Part shown: positions 31,370-39,004 of the stretch, piece after piece | Layout: each line of letters begins with the position of its first letter | Numbering within the stretch: the stretch's first letter is position 1 | NCBI GenBank assembly: GCA_900547955.1 | Contig: URIR01000016.1 | Location: 1-39,004 of the forward strand | Direction: 5' to 3' | DNA length: 39,004 nucleotides | DNA from: an uncultured Eubacteriales bacterium | GTDB lineage: Bacteria > Bacillota > Clostridia > Christensenellales > QALW01 | The notes under the pieces: model-generated | The model's input: only the letters and a program-made list of their open reading frames with translations | What the model was told of the DNA's origin: nothing | Databases searched by the model: none | Made by a program: the position numbers and the translations under genes

Positions 31370-31837
31370 TCATTCCTCCTGTTCTTTCTTAAGAATGGCT
31401 ATTAGTTCCTGCTTTAAAATATCCGCCCGCAGTATATTTTTTATATTCAGCGGTACCGCGAGCGCGTCGTCCGAAATAGAAGCGAGCATTATCCTACCTT
31501 CATCTTTGCTTATAATATTGTGAGCGAATAATTGATGAATTAGGTCGTCGGCTTCTCTGTGGCTTATATTATTTCTCAGGCCCCCTTTAACTAGCTGGTA
31601 AAGGAAATTGTTTTTATCGGTATTCACCTTTACCACTCTAATATAACCGCCGCCGCCTCGCCGGGATTCTATGGCGTATCCTCTGTCTAGATTAAAGCGG
31701 GTGGCCAGCACATAGTTTATCTGAGAGGGAGCGCATGAAAAATAATGAGCTAATTCATTCCGCTGAAGCTCTATTGTATCCTCCTCCTCCAGCAAAGAGA
31801 GTATAAACTTCTCTATGCTGTCGCTTATAGCCGACAC
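31370..31837 (-). CDS. ctsR: Transcriptional repressor CtsR
   Basis: 155 residues of the class three stress repressor. The winged-helix domain contains RNELAHYFSCAPSQINYVLATRF and the glycine-rich wing ESRRGGGGYIRV that enters the minor groove; the C-terminal half forms the dimer and McsB-contact domain. I chose the GTG at 31837, 7 nt after GGAGGTG; a TTG at 31843 is too close to that site. It is the first gene of the operon and its own operator lies directly upstream. Confidence 0.97.
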   Translation of the reverse strand: MSAISDSIEKFILSLLEEEDTIELQRNELAHYFSCAPSQINYVLATRFNLDRGYAIESRRGGGGYIRVVKVNTDKNNFLYQLVKGGLRNNISHREADDLIHQLFAHNIISKDEGRIMLASISDDALAVPLNIKNILRADILKQELIAILKKEQEE

Positions 31838-31862
31838 TTGCAATCACCTCCAAAAGATTGTC

Positions 31863-31879
31863 TTTGACTTTCTTTGACT
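31863..31879 (-). promoter_or_regulatory. ctsR: CtsR operator
   Basis: On the minus strand AGTCAAA-GAA-AGTCAAA is a direct heptad repeat with a 3-nt spacer, matching the CtsR consensus (A/G)GTCAAANAN(A/G)GTCAAA. It lies 2 nt downstream of the -10, over the transcription start, so binding should block initiation. It shows that the operon is autoregulated. Confidence 0.95.
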
Positions 31880-31881
31880 TT

Positions 31882-31909
31882 AGTATATGCATTTTAAAAT
31901 AAAAGTCAA
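31882..31909 (-). promoter_or_regulatory. Sigma-A promoter of the ctsR operon
   Basis: On the minus strand TTGACT (31904-31909) and TATACT (31882-31887) are 16 nt apart, immediately upstream of the CtsR operator. Confidence 0.8.
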
Positions 31910-32053
31910 GTATTTAGTTTGTATTTTTTGTAAATAAATTATGAATTTCAGGCTTTAATATTTTTAATTTTACAAGTGACTATTTTAATGAAATATGATA
32001 CTATATATAGAACGGTAATTTGCTTTAGACAAAATATATTGACAGGTGATTAT

Positions 32054-35000
32054 ATGCAGTCCATGGGCGAAAGCTCAAAATTAGGTAAAATAATATATGA
32101 TTACTGCGGCGGGGAGCTTTGCCAAAAGCTGGAACTCAGAGGAGTTGAGGTGGATAGGGAGAGCCGTTGTATAAATGCGTATTTCATTTCAGAGGGTGCT
32201 CTTGAAAGCCGGGAAGAGGCTTTAATAGCAGAAGCGCTTTACCGTGCTTGCGGAGCAGAGGTGCGCGTGCATATAACAGACGGTAGCTTTGAGCCTGAGC
32301 GCGCTAGGCTTAGATTAATGGAGACGCTTTTTAAGGAAAGGCCGTTTTATGCCCGTTTATTGGAGAACGCCCGCTGGAATTTTCAAGGCGAGCGTCTGGA
32401 AATATATCTCGAGGAATCTAGAGCAGGGGCCTTAAATAAGGCGGGCATTGACCGTTACATACAGGAAAAGCTCTTAGAGTATTATAACGGCAGGTATGCC
32501 GTTGCTTTTTGCGCGCAGGAGGGGAGTGGAGACGCGCTTAATGAATATATTCAGAGACGGGACAAGCTGGAGGAGGAGTTAGCTACGCCTAAGGAGCGGC
32601 AGAACGTGCATGCCGCCGGCCAGGCGCAGGCTAATAAGGAAAAGGACAGCAGCGTTATTTTTGGGGCGGCGTTCAGCGGGCAAAAGAGCGATATTAAGAA
32701 TATAGACGAATTGTCCGGCAGGGTAATACTGGAAGGGGATATTCTTTCGGTTGAACAGAAGGCTCTTAAAAATGGGGAGAAGACTCTGTTTCTTATTGAC
32801 ATTACAGATTATACATCTTCAATTACTGTAAAGTTGTTTGTAAAAAACGCTAAAAGAGAGGATGTTCAGTCTGGCTTGGACGGAGCTAAACGCATATGCG
32901 TGCAGGGAGACTGCGTATATGATAAATTTGCCGGCGAAATAGTGATTATGGCAAAGAGCATTATAAAGGCCGAAGTTGTAAAGGAATTTGATTCTGCGCC
33001 AGAAAAAAGAGTGGAATTGCATCTGCATACCCGCATGAGCGAAATGGACAGCGTAGTATCGCCCAGCGAATTGATAAAGCTGGCGAAGGCCTACGGGCAC
33101 GACGCGATTGCCGTTACAGACCATGGGGTTGTGCAGGCCTATCCTGACTTAGAGGCCGCAATAGCTAAGCAAAAGGCGGATATAAAGCTTATTTTCGGAG
33201 TAGAGGGATATCTTTTTGACGATGGCACGCCTATGCTCGCGCTGGATGGGCATATTAAATTATCCGAGCTTACATACGTAGTATTTGATATTGAAACAAC
33301 AGGCTTGGAATCTCAAAGAGACCAGATACTTGAAATAGGCGCGGTTAAAATAAGAAACGGCGAGTATATTGGTAAATTTTCCACCTTTGTAGACCCTAAA
33401 TGCAATATTCCTGAAAAAATAGTTAAGCTGACCAATATTAATAACAGCATGGTTATGGGCGCGCCCAGCCAGCAGGAGGCGGTCAGGGATTTCCTTGAGT
33501 TTGCAAAGGGAACGGTTTTAGTAGCGCATAACGCTAATTTTGACACCTCTTTCATAAAATTTGCTTCTAATAAATATGGTCTGGGATATAATCATGTTGC
33601 GCTGGATACGCTGGCGCTGGCGCGCTTATTGCTGCCTGAGCTAAAATCACATAAGCTGAATAAGCTGTGCGAATATTATAAAATCAAACTGGAAGGACAT
33701 CATAGGGCGGTAAACGACGCGGAGGCGACGGCTTCTTTGCTGCTGAAGCTTTTTGAACAGCTGGATAAGGAGGGCATAATAACCGTCGAGGAGCTAAATA
33801 GCCGTTCGAGCGGGAAGGGCGCTGGAACGGGGGATACATATCATATAGTAATCTATGCCAAGAATAAAACCGGTCTGTTTAATCTTTATCAGCTTATAAC
33901 TATGTCTCATCTGGACTATTTTTATAAGCGGCCCAGGATGCCGCGTTCCCAGATTTCTCGCTTGAGAGAAGGGCTTATTATAGGCAGCGCATGCGAAGCC
34001 GGGGAATTATTTCGGGCAGTTTTATCCAAGGCTTCGGATGCTGAACTGGAAAAAATAGCGTCCTTTTATGATTTTCTTGAGGTACAGCCAATCGGCAACA
34101 ATCAGTTTCTTGTGCGTGAAGGTATAGTCAAGGATGACGACGAGCTAAAGGCGCTTAATAAGCGGATAATAGCATTGGGTGAAAAATTGAATAAGCCTGT
34201 CGTAGCTACTGGAGACGTGCATTTTCTGCGTAAAAGAGACGCAGTTTTCAGAACCATAATTCAAAATGCAAAGGGCTATTCTGACGCGGACAACCAGGGA
34301 CCTATGTATTACCGAAATACTCAGGAAATGCTGGATGAATTTGATTATCTGCCTGAGGATAAAAGAAAAGAGATAGTTATAACAAATACGAGAAAAATTG
34401 CAGACATGTGCGAAAAGATGGAATCATTCCCCCGAGACAGGCTGTATACTCCTAAAATGGAGGGCGCGGAGGAAGAAATAAGCCAGATGGTTATTAAAAA
34501 GGCGCATGAAATATACGGCGACCCTTTGCCTGAAATAGTCCAGAAAAGGCTGGATAAGGAATTGACTGCCATTATAAAGCATGGCTTTGCAGTATTGTAT
34601 CTGATTGCGCATAAGGTTGTAGCCAAATCCTTGTCGGACGGCTATCTGGTTGGTTCCCGCGGTTCAGTTGGTTCTTCTTTGGCCGCTACTATGGCGGATA
34701 TAACGGAGGTTAATCCATTGCCTCCGCATTATGTGTGCCCTAAGTGCAAATTCAGCGACTTTGACGTTGATATCGAGAAATATGGCTGCGGTCTGGATTT
34801 GCCCAAACGAGATTGCCCGGTTTGCGGGGAAGTGCTGTCCCGTCAGGGCTTTGACATTCCTTTCGAGGTATTCATGGGCTTTGAGGGAGATAAGGCGCCT
34901 GATATAGATTTGAATTTTTCAGGCGTATATCAGCCTGTAATACATAAATATATCGAAGAGCTTTTCGGCAGTTCTAATGTATTCCGTGCTGGAACAATAG

Positions 35001-36337
35001 GAGGGGTAGCCGAAAAAACAGCTATAGGCTATGTGCTTAAATACTGCGAGGAGCATAATGTGCGCTTTACCAAAGCAGAGCAGAAACGGCTGGCTCAGGG
35101 CTGCGTAGAGGTTAAGCGCACTACGGGCCAGCATCCCGGCGGTATAGTTGTGCTGCCTAAGGAATATAAGATATATGAATTTACGCCTCTTCAATATCCG
35201 GCTAATGATAAGGAAAAGGGCATTATTACCACGCATTTTGACTTTAATTCGCTGCATGATACCTTGCTTAAGCTGGATATATTGGGGCATGACGACCCAA
35301 CCACAATACGCATGCTGGAACGTCTTACAGGACTGAATGCCCGCGAAATCCCATTAGACGACCCCGAAACGCTTTCCTTGTGGCTGTCTACTGACGCTTT
35401 GGGCGTTACTCCGGAGCAAATAGGAACGTCGGTAGGCACTTATGGTATACCCGAAATGGGTACTAATTTTGTGCGTAAAATGCTTATAGAAACCAAGCCT
35501 ACGACCTTTGCCGACCTTCTGCGCATATCGGGCCTGAGCCATGGCACAGACGTATGGGCCAATAACGCGCAGGTGCTGGTGCAGCAGGGAACGGCAAAAT
35601 TGCCCGAATTGATATGCACCCGCGAGGATATAATGAACAGGCTGCTGCAAAAGGGCGTTCCGTCCAAGATAGCCTTTAAAACTATGGAAACTGTGCGTAA
35701 GGGCAGGCAAATGACCGATGAGATGATAGAGGCGATTAAGGGAACGGATTTGCCGGACTGGTTTCTGGATTCATGCAAGAAGATAAAATATATGTTTCCT
35801 AAGGCGCACGCCGCCGCATATGTTACCATGGCCATACGTATAGCTTATTTTAAGGTGCATTATCCGATAGCGTTTTATCTCGCTTATTTTACGGTACGCG
35901 CGGATGATTTTGAAATAAATCTTATGCAGGGCGGAACAGAAAGCATTAAGGACAGAATTAAGGAATTATATGATCAGCCCAATTTAAATCCTAGGGAAAA
36001 GGGCATACTTACTATGCTGGAAATTGCGCTTGAAATGAAAATGAGAGGGATAGATTTTGCCGATGTAAATATTTATAAATCTGAGGCTACGGAATTTACC
36101 GTGGATGAGGGCAATAAGATACGACCGCCGCTGACGGCTCTGGCAGGACTTGGAGAAGCGGCCGCTCAGTCAATTGTGGAAGCAAGGGCTGACGGAGAGT
36201 TTTCTTCGCAGGAGGATCTCTTAAGCAGAACAAAAATATCCAAGAGCGTACTTGAGGTGCTGCTTAATAACGGCTGCTTAAGAGGAATGCCTCAGAGCGA
36301 ACAGATAATGTTTTTTGATTTAGAGGAAGAAGCATGA
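32054..36337 (+). CDS. polC: DNA polymerase III subunit alpha, Gram-positive type PolC
   Basis: 1427 residues, the usual length of the replicative polymerase of Firmicutes. Order of domains: N-terminal region, OB fold (about 220-310), PHP domain (from about 315, VELHLHTRMSEMDS), an inserted DEDD 3'-5' proofreading exonuclease (from about 405, FDIETTGLE), then the polymerase core with a zinc-binding CPKC...CPVCGE module (about 894-930) and the catalytic aspartates PDIDLNFSG (about 949). The ATG at 32054 follows CAGGTGA; an upstream in-frame extension to 31976 has no ribosome-binding site. It is divergent from ctsR and overlaps the next gene by ATGA. Confidence 0.98.
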   Translation: MQSMGESSKLGKIIYDYCGGELCQKLELRGVEVDRESRCINAYFISEGALESREEALIAEALYRACGAEVRVHITDGSFEPERARLRLMETLFKERPFYARLLENARWNFQGERLEIYLEESRAGALNKAGIDRYIQEKLLEYYNGRYAVAFCAQEGSGDALNEYIQRRDKLEEELATPKERQNVHAAGQAQANKEKDSSVIFGAAFSGQKSDIKNIDELSGRVILEGDILSVEQKALKNGEKTLFLIDITDYTSSITVKLFVKNAKREDVQSGLDGAKRICVQGDCVYDKFAGEIVIMAKSIIKAEVVKEFDSAPEKRVELHLHTRMSEMDSVVSPSELIKLAKAYGHDAIAVTDHGVVQAYPDLEAAIAKQKADIKLIFGVEGYLFDDGTPMLALDGHIKLSELTYVVFDIETTGLESQRDQILEIGAVKIRNGEYIGKFSTFVDPKCNIPEKIVKLTNINNSMVMGAPSQQEAVRDFLEFAKGTVLVAHNANFDTSFIKFASNKYGLGYNHVALDTLALARLLLPELKSHKLNKLCEYYKIKLEGHHRAVNDAEATASLLLKLFEQLDKEGIITVEELNSRSSGKGAGTGDTYHIVIYAKNKTGLFNLYQLITMSHLDYFYKRPRMPRSQISRLREGLIIGSACEAGELFRAVLSKASDAELEKIASFYDFLEVQPIGNNQFLVREGIVKDDDELKALNKRIIALGEKLNKPVVATGDVHFLRKRDAVFRTIIQNAKGYSDADNQGPMYYRNTQEMLDEFDYLPEDKRKEIVITNTRKIADMCEKMESFPRDRLYTPKMEGAEEEISQMVIKKAHEIYGDPLPEIVQKRLDKELTAIIKHGFAVLYLIAHKVVAKSLSDGYLVGSRGSVGSSLAATMADITEVNPLPPHYVCPKCKFSDFDVDIEKYGCGLDLPKRDCPVCGEVLSRQGFDIPFEVFMGFEGDKAPDIDLNFSGVYQPVIHKYIEELFGSSNVFRAGTIGGVAEKTAIGYVLKYCEEHNVRFTKAEQKRLAQGCVEVKRTTGQHPGGIVVLPKEYKIYEFTPLQYPANDKEKGIITTHFDFNSLHDTLLKLDILGHDDPTTIRMLERLTGLNAREIPLDDPETLSLWLSTDALGVTPEQIGTSVGTYGIPEMGTNFVRKMLIETKPTTFADLLRISGLSHGTDVWANNAQVLVQQGTAKLPELICTREDIMNRLLQKGVPSKIAFKTMETVRKGRQMTDEMIEAIKGTDLPDWFLDSCKKIKYMFPKAHAAAYVTMAIRIAYFKVHYPIAFYLAYFTVRADDFEINLMQGGTESIKDRIKELYDQPNLNPREKGILTMLEIALEMKMRGIDFADVNIYKSEATEFTVDEGNKIRPPLTALAGLGEAAAQSIVEARADGEFSSQEDLLSRTKISKSVLEVLLNNGCLRGMPQSEQIMFFDLEEEA

Positions 36338-38640
36338 AAATTCCTGAATTGCTTGCTCCGGCAGGAAGCCCGGAAGGCTTAAAAATGGCTGTGCAGTATG
36401 GTGCGGACGCCGTATACTTAGGCGCTAAGGAATTTTCCGCCCGCAGGTCGGCCGCAAATTTTGATATGCAGGAGCTTAATGAAGCGTTTGATTATTGTCA
36501 TGAACGCGGCGTCAAGGCATATCTTACGCTTAATACCCTAATTAAGGACGAGGAATTTAACCATGCTTATGAATTAGGCATTCAGGCGGCACAACTGGGA
36601 GCAGATGCGCTTATAATTCAAGACGCCGGACTTATAGACGCTTTTGCCAGGAATACAAATATTCCCATACATATCAGCACTCAGGCATCGTTGTGCAGCT
36701 TGTATGATATATTGTCGTGGAAAAATGAAAACGCTAATGTAAAGAGAGTAGTTTTAGCCAGAGAAATACCAATAGAGGATATAAAATATATCAAACGAAA
36801 TTCTTCTATGGAATTGGAAATCTTTATACACGGAGCGCTATGCGTCAGTTTTTCCGGCCAATGCCTTTTAAGCAGCATGGCCGGCGGACGAAGCGGCAAC
36901 AGGGGGGCGTGCGCCCAGCCCTGTCGCAGAGAGTATTCTCTTTATAAAAACGGCGCTGAAATAAATAAGGGATATCTTTTAAGCGCTCGTGATTTATGCA
37001 CTATTGATTACCTGTCCGGCATTGTGGAATCGGAAGCTGACAGCCTGAAAATAGAGGGCAGGCTAAAGAGGCCGGAGTATGTGGGAGCAGTCGTAGAGCA
37101 GTACAGGCTGGCGCTGGATTGCATTAAAGAAAACAAAGCGCTGGATACAGAAAAAGCAAAGAAAGAACTTTGTGAAATATTTAACAGGGGCGGTTTTACA
37201 AAAGGTTACTATTTAAGCAGGGATAATATTATCTTTAATAAACAGCCTAATAATACTGGGGTTTTGATTGGGAAAAGTATTTCTAAAAACGCTCGTAAAA
37301 TTCTTTTTGAAAAGGAAATCTGTGCAGGCGACAGCGTAGAAATACGCAGAGACGGCCGCTCTTTAGGCGGCGGAAGCATCTATTCCTTAATACAGAACGG
37401 CCGCAGGATAAATAAATGCACGGGGCAGGCTGAAATAAACGGTTTGAATATAAATGAAAACGCCGAACAGGCCCTGGTTTATAAAACAGGCAGTATAGAG
37501 CAGCTAGAGCGCTTAAAGCGCGGCCTAAGAAACGAGCGTGTTAAAAGACCGCTGAAAATGCTGTTATATCAAAAGGAACGCGAATTGTTCTTAACAGTAC
37601 AATTTGCTAAGTATTCATATACAGCTAAAACTGAGCTTGTTTCCAAAGAAGGTGTTCCGCCTGATGAAGAGGGGATAAAAGGGGCGTTAAGCAGGCTGGG
37701 GAATACTCCGTTTAAGGCTTGTGAAATTATTATCAAACTTTGCAATGACTGTTTTTTTACTCTTTCAGACGTTAACAGGCTTAGAAGAGAATGCGCAAAC
37801 GGTCTATTGGATAAAATGCGTTTTTGCGCCAAGCAAAGATATACGTTCAAGACCCTTCCTGCGCCTGAAACATACGCTAATCCAAAAAACAAAGCAATAA
37901 ATGTGGCCGAAGTATACGATTTACGAGGACTTGAAAAGGCGCTCATGACGGATGCTTATCAGGAAATTTATTTTAGGCCGCGGGATTGGGGGTACATTTT
38001 TAAGGACGCTCTGCAGGATATGCTGCAAAAAAGCTCCAGGCAAAATACTAAAATTTATTTTGCCGCTTTGCCAGGATGTTTTCAGCAGGATTACGCTATG
38101 CTGGAAAGGAATATTGATTATATACGGAGCTTTGATGGAATTTTGGCCGAAAGTCCAGCATTTATATATTTTGCTCAGAAATATAAGCTGGCTTTTATAG
38201 CGGGACCGTCATTAAATATTCTCAATTCCTATGCGGCCGCCCTTTATATGCGCCGCGGCGCGGAAAGAATATGTCTTTCATATGAAATGGATAAGGAGCA
38301 TATACGCCGCTTGGCCGCCCAATTTCCTGTTGAAATACGATTGGAAGGCAGGATTCCGCTTATGCTTTTGATGCATTGCCCGCGAAAAGAGGCAGGAGAA
38401 AAATGTTCTGACTGCTTCGGGAAATATATATTGAAAGACGCCCAGGGCCGCGCGTTTATTCTGGAAAAATATAAATTTTCTTTTTGCCGCCATGTGCTTT
38501 ATAACTGCAAAATTACGTCTTTAATTAAACACAGGCGCGAGTTGGAGCAAATGGGGGTTGCGGCCCTGAGCTTTTCTCAATGGGACAATTATGAACAGTC
38601 GGAACTTACGCGGGGGCATTATCTGCGCGGAATAGAATAA
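36334..38640 (+). CDS. U32 family peptidase (RlhA/TrhP-like, with DUF3656)
   Basis: 768 residues. The first half is a TIM-barrel U32 domain (MKIPELLAPAGSPEGLK, YGADAVYLGAKEFSARR) with the Fe-S cysteine cluster C170, C177, C193 and C197 in GALCVSFSGQC and NRGACAQPCRRE. The long C-terminal part fits the DUF3656-containing members. Characterised relatives (TrhP, RlhA) act in prephenate-dependent hydroxylation of tRNA or 23S rRNA and are not known to be genuine proteases, so RNA modification is the more likely role. The ATG overlaps the polC stop by 4 nt, indicating coupled translation. Confidence 0.9.
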   Translation: MKIPELLAPAGSPEGLKMAVQYGADAVYLGAKEFSARRSAANFDMQELNEAFDYCHERGVKAYLTLNTLIKDEEFNHAYELGIQAAQLGADALIIQDAGLIDAFARNTNIPIHISTQASLCSLYDILSWKNENANVKRVVLAREIPIEDIKYIKRNSSMELEIFIHGALCVSFSGQCLLSSMAGGRSGNRGACAQPCRREYSLYKNGAEINKGYLLSARDLCTIDYLSGIVESEADSLKIEGRLKRPEYVGAVVEQYRLALDCIKENKALDTEKAKKELCEIFNRGGFTKGYYLSRDNIIFNKQPNNTGVLIGKSISKNARKILFEKEICAGDSVEIRRDGRSLGGGSIYSLIQNGRRINKCTGQAEINGLNINENAEQALVYKTGSIEQLERLKRGLRNERVKRPLKMLLYQKERELFLTVQFAKYSYTAKTELVSKEGVPPDEEGIKGALSRLGNTPFKACEIIIKLCNDCFFTLSDVNRLRRECANGLLDKMRFCAKQRYTFKTLPAPETYANPKNKAINVAEVYDLRGLEKALMTDAYQEIYFRPRDWGYIFKDALQDMLQKSSRQNTKIYFAALPGCFQQDYAMLERNIDYIRSFDGILAESPAFIYFAQKYKLAFIAGPSLNILNSYAAALYMRRGAERICLSYEMDKEHIRRLAAQFPVEIRLEGRIPLMLLMHCPRKEAGEKCSDCFGKYILKDAQGRAFILEKYKFSFCRHVLYNCKITSLIKHRRELEQMGVAALSFSQWDNYEQSELTRGHYLRGIE

Positions 38641-38690
38641 GGTATAATACGTTAAAATCATTATACGTTTAACCGAAAGAGGGGATAAAA

Positions 38691-39004
38691 ATGGATGAAC
38701 GCGCGTTGAAAGCGCTGGAATATTATAAAATTCGTGAAATGCTTGCCGCATGCTGCGTTTCTGCGCCTGGCCGAGAGCTGGCGGGAAATATGCTTCCTCT
38801 TGACGACTGCAGGCTGGTGCAGGACGCGCTGGAAGAAACGGGCTGCGCCGAAAGTATTATTTTAAAAAGAGGCTCAAGCCCTATAGAGCCCTTTGACAAT
38901 CCTGAGGAGCTTATAAAGCGGGCGCGAATAGGCGCTCAGCTTTCTATGAAAGAGCTTTTGCTGGCGGCTCGCTTTTTAAATTCTTCCCGCCGCACGGCCG
39001 CGGC
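38691..39004 (+). CDS. mutS2: Endonuclease MutS2, N-terminal part (cut by the window end)
   Basis: The first 104 codons are visible: MDERALKALEYYKIREMLA, then SAPGRELAGNMLPLDD, ALEETGCAESIIL and PIEPFDNPEELIKRARIGAQLS. This matches the N-terminal helical domain of MutS2, a MutS-like ATPase with a C-terminal Smr nuclease that acts on recombination intermediates and collided ribosomes. The ATG follows AGAGGGG with a 6-nt gap. The ATPase and Smr domains lie beyond the window. Confidence 0.88.
   Translation, partial: MDERALKALEYYKIREMLAACCVSAPGRELAGNMLPLDDCRLVQDALEETGCAESIILKRGSSPIEPFDNPEELIKRARIGAQLSMKELLLAARFLNSSRRTAA

Noticed and set aside
1..39004. CRISPR arrays, prophage genes, insertion sequences, tRNA or rRNA genes
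   Set aside because: I looked for regularly spaced repeats, transposase or integrase motifs, terminal inverted repeats and tRNA-like cloverleafs and saw none that hold up.

Overview
The window looks like a chromosomal segment of a low-to-mid GC, endospore-forming Firmicute of the class Clostridia. Supporting this are the Gram-positive replicative polymerase PolC, the CtsR-McsA-McsB-ClpC protein quality-control operon, a T-box leader on pheST, a lysine riboswitch, and the sporulation genes gerW (with its DUF2953 partner), bofA and yaaL. Shine-Dalgarno sites are strong, TTG and GTG starts are frequent, and ATA is a very common isoleucine codon. I see no prophage, insertion sequence, CRISPR array, tRNA or rRNA gene. 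Most of the window is core metabolism and housekeeping.

Layout. 1-1.9 kb: a class V aminotransferase (cysteine desulfurase family) divergent from a DUF3343 Se/S-carrier-like gene, with a perfect palindrome over the intergenic promoter. 1.8-6.66 kb (minus): one transcription unit from a good promoter through a lysine riboswitch and attenuator into asd (archaeal/fungal type), dapA and dapB, then an FAD-dependent oxidoreductase and an 83-residue protein resembling an isolated internal segment of FakA. 6.77-8.5 kb: an HTH regulator with four membrane segments, divergent from a DegV (FakB-like) protein; the intergenic region carries repeated CGGTAG/T boxes. 8.6-9.6 kb (minus): an APH-family kinase interrupted by one in-frame TGA. 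9.7-13.5 kb: T-box(Phe)-pheS-pheT. 13.5-17.9 kb: lysA, an M50 site-2 protease, scpA and scpB (tightly packed), and an MBL-fold hydrolase. 18-19.3 kb: an MFS transporter. 19.4-22.6 kb: DUF2953-gerW, a short D-Ala-D-Ala carboxypeptidase homologue, minD-minE. 22.7-24.7 kb: a divergent glgB homologue. 24.7-25.2 kb (minus): yaaL-bofA. 25.3-27.3 kb: two cell-envelope proteins. 27.3-31.9 kb (minus): ctsR-mcsA-mcsB-clpC behind a CtsR operator. 32-39 kb: polC, a U32 peptidase-family gene and the start of mutS2, which runs off the window.

How the genes work together. The asd-dapA-dapB operon and lysA are steps of the diaminopimelate/lysine pathway; the first three are switched by lysine through the riboswitch, while lysA has its own strong promoter and no visible riboswitch. 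pheST is controlled by uncharged tRNA-Phe. ScpAB (chromosome condensation), MinDE (division-site placement), PolC and MutS2 form a replication/cell-cycle group. GerW, BofA and perhaps the carboxypeptidase point to spore formation. ctsR-mcsAB-clpC is the self-regulated stress proteolysis module.

No wholly new system is evident. The items I find most worth a second look are the TGA-interrupted kinase, the branching-enzyme homologue with altered active-site motifs, the two unexplained genes at the end of the lysine-riboswitch operon, the repeat cluster between the membrane HTH regulator and degV, and the structured leader of yaaL-bofA.
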